DNA from: Paenibacillus campinasensis
GTDB lineage: Bacteria; Bacillota; Bacilli; Paenibacillales; Paenibacillaceae
DNA length: 64,000 nt
Direction of reading: 5' to 3'
NCBI RefSeq assembly: GCF_002272015.1
Contig: NZ_NPBY01000033.1
Span: 1 to 64,000 of the forward strand
Shown here in pieces: positions 62,352 through 64,000 of this stretch. The notes under the pieces were generated by a model. That model was not told where the DNA came from. It saw only the letters and a program-made list of their open reading frames with translations, and did no database searches. The translations under genes and the position numbers were made by a program. The first letter of the stretch is position 1. Each line of letters starts with the position of its first letter.

Positions 62352-63611
62352 TTATGGAAGTAGAGGCAGCAATTCTGCTGTCATCCGATCCACATCAGGA
62401 TGGCTTTCGATTTCCAATTGGGTAAGGGAATCTGCAATGAGCCTCCACCTTCTGTAATCATCCTCCGATGGCTGAATACTCAGGAAGGATTCGCTCAGCC
62501 TCAGCAGCATATCCGCGTCAGCCTCCTTCATATTCCGCTTTAGTGAAGCCAGCGTGTCCTCCCGCACCGGGATATACCCGGTGTTAGCGATTAGACTTTC
62601 TTGTACATCCTTCGATTGAAGGTACCGCACCAGCTCGTTGGCCCAGGGCGTGCCTTCTCCTCCCTGGAGGACAACAAAAGCACTGTAGTGAGGCGCGATG
62701 CCCTGCACTGTGATTCCCGGTACCGGAAGCGCTCCGTATTTGAACTTTCCGGCAATATAGCGATCCAGCCAATTCATTTTCTGTGAATCAGTAATGAGAA
62801 ACAAGATTTGCCCGTCCATAAATTCACTTAATGCAAGCCTATGCTCCAGCGGGAACATAACCCCGTAATCAAATACGAGCGCATGCCACGTGGTTAGAAG
62901 CTCCTGCAGGTGTGTCTGTCCGTCCACGTCCCTTGGTAAGCCCCACAGGTTCATAAACACCAGTGACAAGCTGTCATCCACGGCCAGGGTCTGATTCCAT
63001 TTGATAGATGCTTTCCGGTCCTTCAGACCCTGAATCCACGACGACAGCACCTCTGCCATATGGTTCAGATCATGGTACTCGACATCTGTCGGATAACCCG
63101 CATTCTGCAGCTTGTCCTGATGATAGAGCAGAAGCGGCACTGAGGCTCCGACAGGAGCGGCCCACAGCGCATGGTTATAGGTGAACGCGGTTCTAGCGGC
63201 AGCCGTTAACTCCGGTGCATGCCCGTCTGGTTCGATCGGCTGCAGGGCTCCCGTATCGATCCATTCCTTCAATCCATAAGCGTTGCTAATCTCCGCTGCG
63301 TCCGGGGCGCGGCCTGCAGAAATCGCTGCTGACAGCTCGGATGCCAATGCATCATAGGACTGAAAGCTTCGAATGCTCACTTCAACATCAGGATTCTCCT
63401 GCTGATATGACCGAAGCAGGCCTTCCCATTCGTTGCTGTATATCCAGACCTCCATCCGCACCACTTCCCGGATTCTCTGTTCCGGAGGACTTCCAAGCCG
63501 CTGGAAATAGGTTGAATAGACGACCAAGCTGACCACAACGATGAGCAGAATGACAATCCAGACAACGCTGTTCCTACTTGGTCCCCATCTCTCCCACATG
63601 GCGCTCACCAT
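62352..63611 (-). CDS. Membrane-anchored extracellular solute-binding protein (family 1-like)
   Basis: The ~419-residue protein has an uncleaved-looking N-terminal membrane segment (VVWIVILLIVVVSLVVYSTYF, residues ~16-36) and no lipobox. The rest fits a sugar-type binding protein: MEVWIYSNEWEGLLRSYQQENPDVEVSIRSF near residue 53, HALWAAPVGASVPLLLYHQDKLQNAGYPTD near residue 147 and LVRYLQSKDVQESLIANTGYIPVREDTL near residue 330. No permease of the sugar class is adjacent; the upstream gene is an FbpB-like permease. The start is unsure (ATG 63611 or 63599). It could feed a transporter or act as a sensor. Confidence 0.85.
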   Translation of the reverse strand: MVSAMWERWGPSRNSVVWIVILLIVVVSLVVYSTYFQRLGSPPEQRIREVVRMEVWIYSNEWEGLLRSYQQENPDVEVSIRSFQSYDALASELSAAISAGRAPDAAEISNAYGLKEWIDTGALQPIEPDGHAPELTAAARTAFTYNHALWAAPVGASVPLLLYHQDKLQNAGYPTDVEYHDLNHMAEVLSSWIQGLKDRKASIKWNQTLAVDDSLSLVFMNLWGLPRDVDGQTHLQELLTTWHALVFDYGVMFPLEHRLALSEFMDGQILFLITDSQKMNWLDRYIAGKFKYGALPVPGITVQGIAPHYSAFVVLQGGEGTPWANELVRYLQSKDVQESLIANTGYIPVREDTLASLKRNMKEADADMLLRLSESFLSIQPSEDDYRRWRLIADSLTQLEIESHPDVDRMTAELLPLLP

Positions 63612-63686
63612 CCTTCTCCCATACTTTTTCTACATTATAAAAGGCAGCGACAACGAATGGGAACCATGAATTGCTGGGGAATATCG

Positions 63687-64000
63687 CTATAAGGACAGCC
63701 CCCTGCTGCCCGACAGCTTGTTGGCGATCAACAGGGACACAAGCGTGGTCAGCGTCAGAATGGAAGCCAGCGCGGCGCCAGTGCCGTAGTTGGACGTGAA
63801 GACCTCGCTGTATATCGTAACCGAAATCGTGGCAGTGGCACCGTAATACAGAACCAGCGTGGAACTGAGCTCGTTGATCGTTGTAATCCAGCTGAGAATC
63901 GCACCGGACATGACGCCGGGAGCCATCAGGCGTCCAGTCGTCTTGAAGAAGGTCTTCATCGGCGGTACACCGAGACTGACGGAGGCCTCCTCCACACTTC
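63687..64000 (-). CDS. ABC transporter permease, C-terminal part (FbpB/ThiP-like; cut by the window edge)
   Basis: About 104 codons are open to the right edge. EEASVSLGVPPMKTFFKTTGRLMAPGVMSGAILSWITTINEL carries the permease EAA loop and WITTINELSSTLVLYYGATATISVTIYSEV is typical of iron(III)/2-aminoethylphosphonate-type permeases. The end is a final membrane segment (ALASILTLTTLVSLLIANKL). The gene begins outside the window. The substrate cannot be decided from this part. It ends 76 bases before the binding-protein gene at 63611 on the same strand, so they could be cotranscribed. Confidence 0.88.
   Translation of the reverse strand, partial: SVEEASVSLGVPPMKTFFKTTGRLMAPGVMSGAILSWITTINELSSTLVLYYGATATISVTIYSEVFTSNYGTGAALASILTLTTLVSLLIANKLSGSRGLSL

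Noticed and set aside
1-64000. CRISPR arrays, tRNA or rRNA genes, insertion sequences and prophage genes
   Set aside because: I looked for regular spaced repeats, tRNA-like cloverleaf ends and transposase or phage proteins and found none; the only recombinase-like gene lacks its catalytic residues.

Overview
This window looks like a chromosome segment of a Paenibacillus-type Bacillota. Shine-Dalgarno sites are strong (AGGAGG class) and intrinsic terminators are abundant. The gene families are typical of that group: YesM/YesN-type two-component system, Lpl-type sugar ABC transporter, many glycoside hydrolases, a YugN-like protein, a T-box leader and an ErmD-type erm gene. Base composition is moderately GC-rich, except for the first ~1.35 kb, which is clearly AT-rich. 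Most genes lie on the minus strand. All calls come from reading the sequence; no database search was run.

Layout. 1-1340: AT-rich island with remains of a polymorphic-toxin C-terminus and two putative immunity genes. 1430-9703: AI-2E-family membrane protein, NAD-binding oxidoreductase, large ADP-ribosylglycohydrolase-like protein, lipase-like hydrolase, TetR regulator with matching palindromes on both sides, and an Old Yellow Enzyme divergent from a second TetR gene. 9828-13362: a leucine-type T-box leader followed by HIT protein, PP2C-like phosphatase, DinB-like protein and an FAD oxidoreductase, all codirectional. 13401-17755: SulP transporter, a serine-recombinase-like protein without catalytic residues, glycerol dehydrogenase and a GNAT acetyltransferase. 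17815-19098: erm with its complete inducible leader. 19165-24716: gnd, pgi and zwf with a divergent LysR gene. 24835-29802: TIM-barrel isomerase, QorB-like reductase, Rrf2 regulator, an atypical SDR and ldh.

30044-35794 is a five-gene peptide ABC transporter operon (two ATPases, binding lipoprotein, two permeases). 36157-38066 holds two small membrane-anchored proteins and a LacI regulator. 38270-56745 is a large glycan-utilisation locus: GntR regulator, GH67 alpha-glucuronidase, GH3, GH38 and GH125 enzymes, YesM/YesN-like sensor and regulator, and an Lpl-type binding protein with two permeases. A Nif3-like protein sits at its upstream end and a broken second sugar-binding-protein gene lies just beyond. 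57673-64000 has a YugN-like protein, a VOC protein, an AraC regulator with two effector-like domains, a CDF metal exporter, a second PP2C phosphatase, a membrane-anchored binding protein and the C-terminal part of an ABC permease cut by the window edge.

The strongest observations are: (1) a complete leucine-specific T-box (CUC specifier, U in the UGGN bulge) in front of a HIT-family gene instead of an amino-acid gene; (2) an ErmD-type leader peptide with the RLR stalling motif, followed by up to three terminators before erm; (3) a serine-recombinase-fold protein that has lost its catalytic serine and neighbouring active-site residues but keeps a helix-turn-helix; (4) a decayed toxin/immunity island at the left edge.
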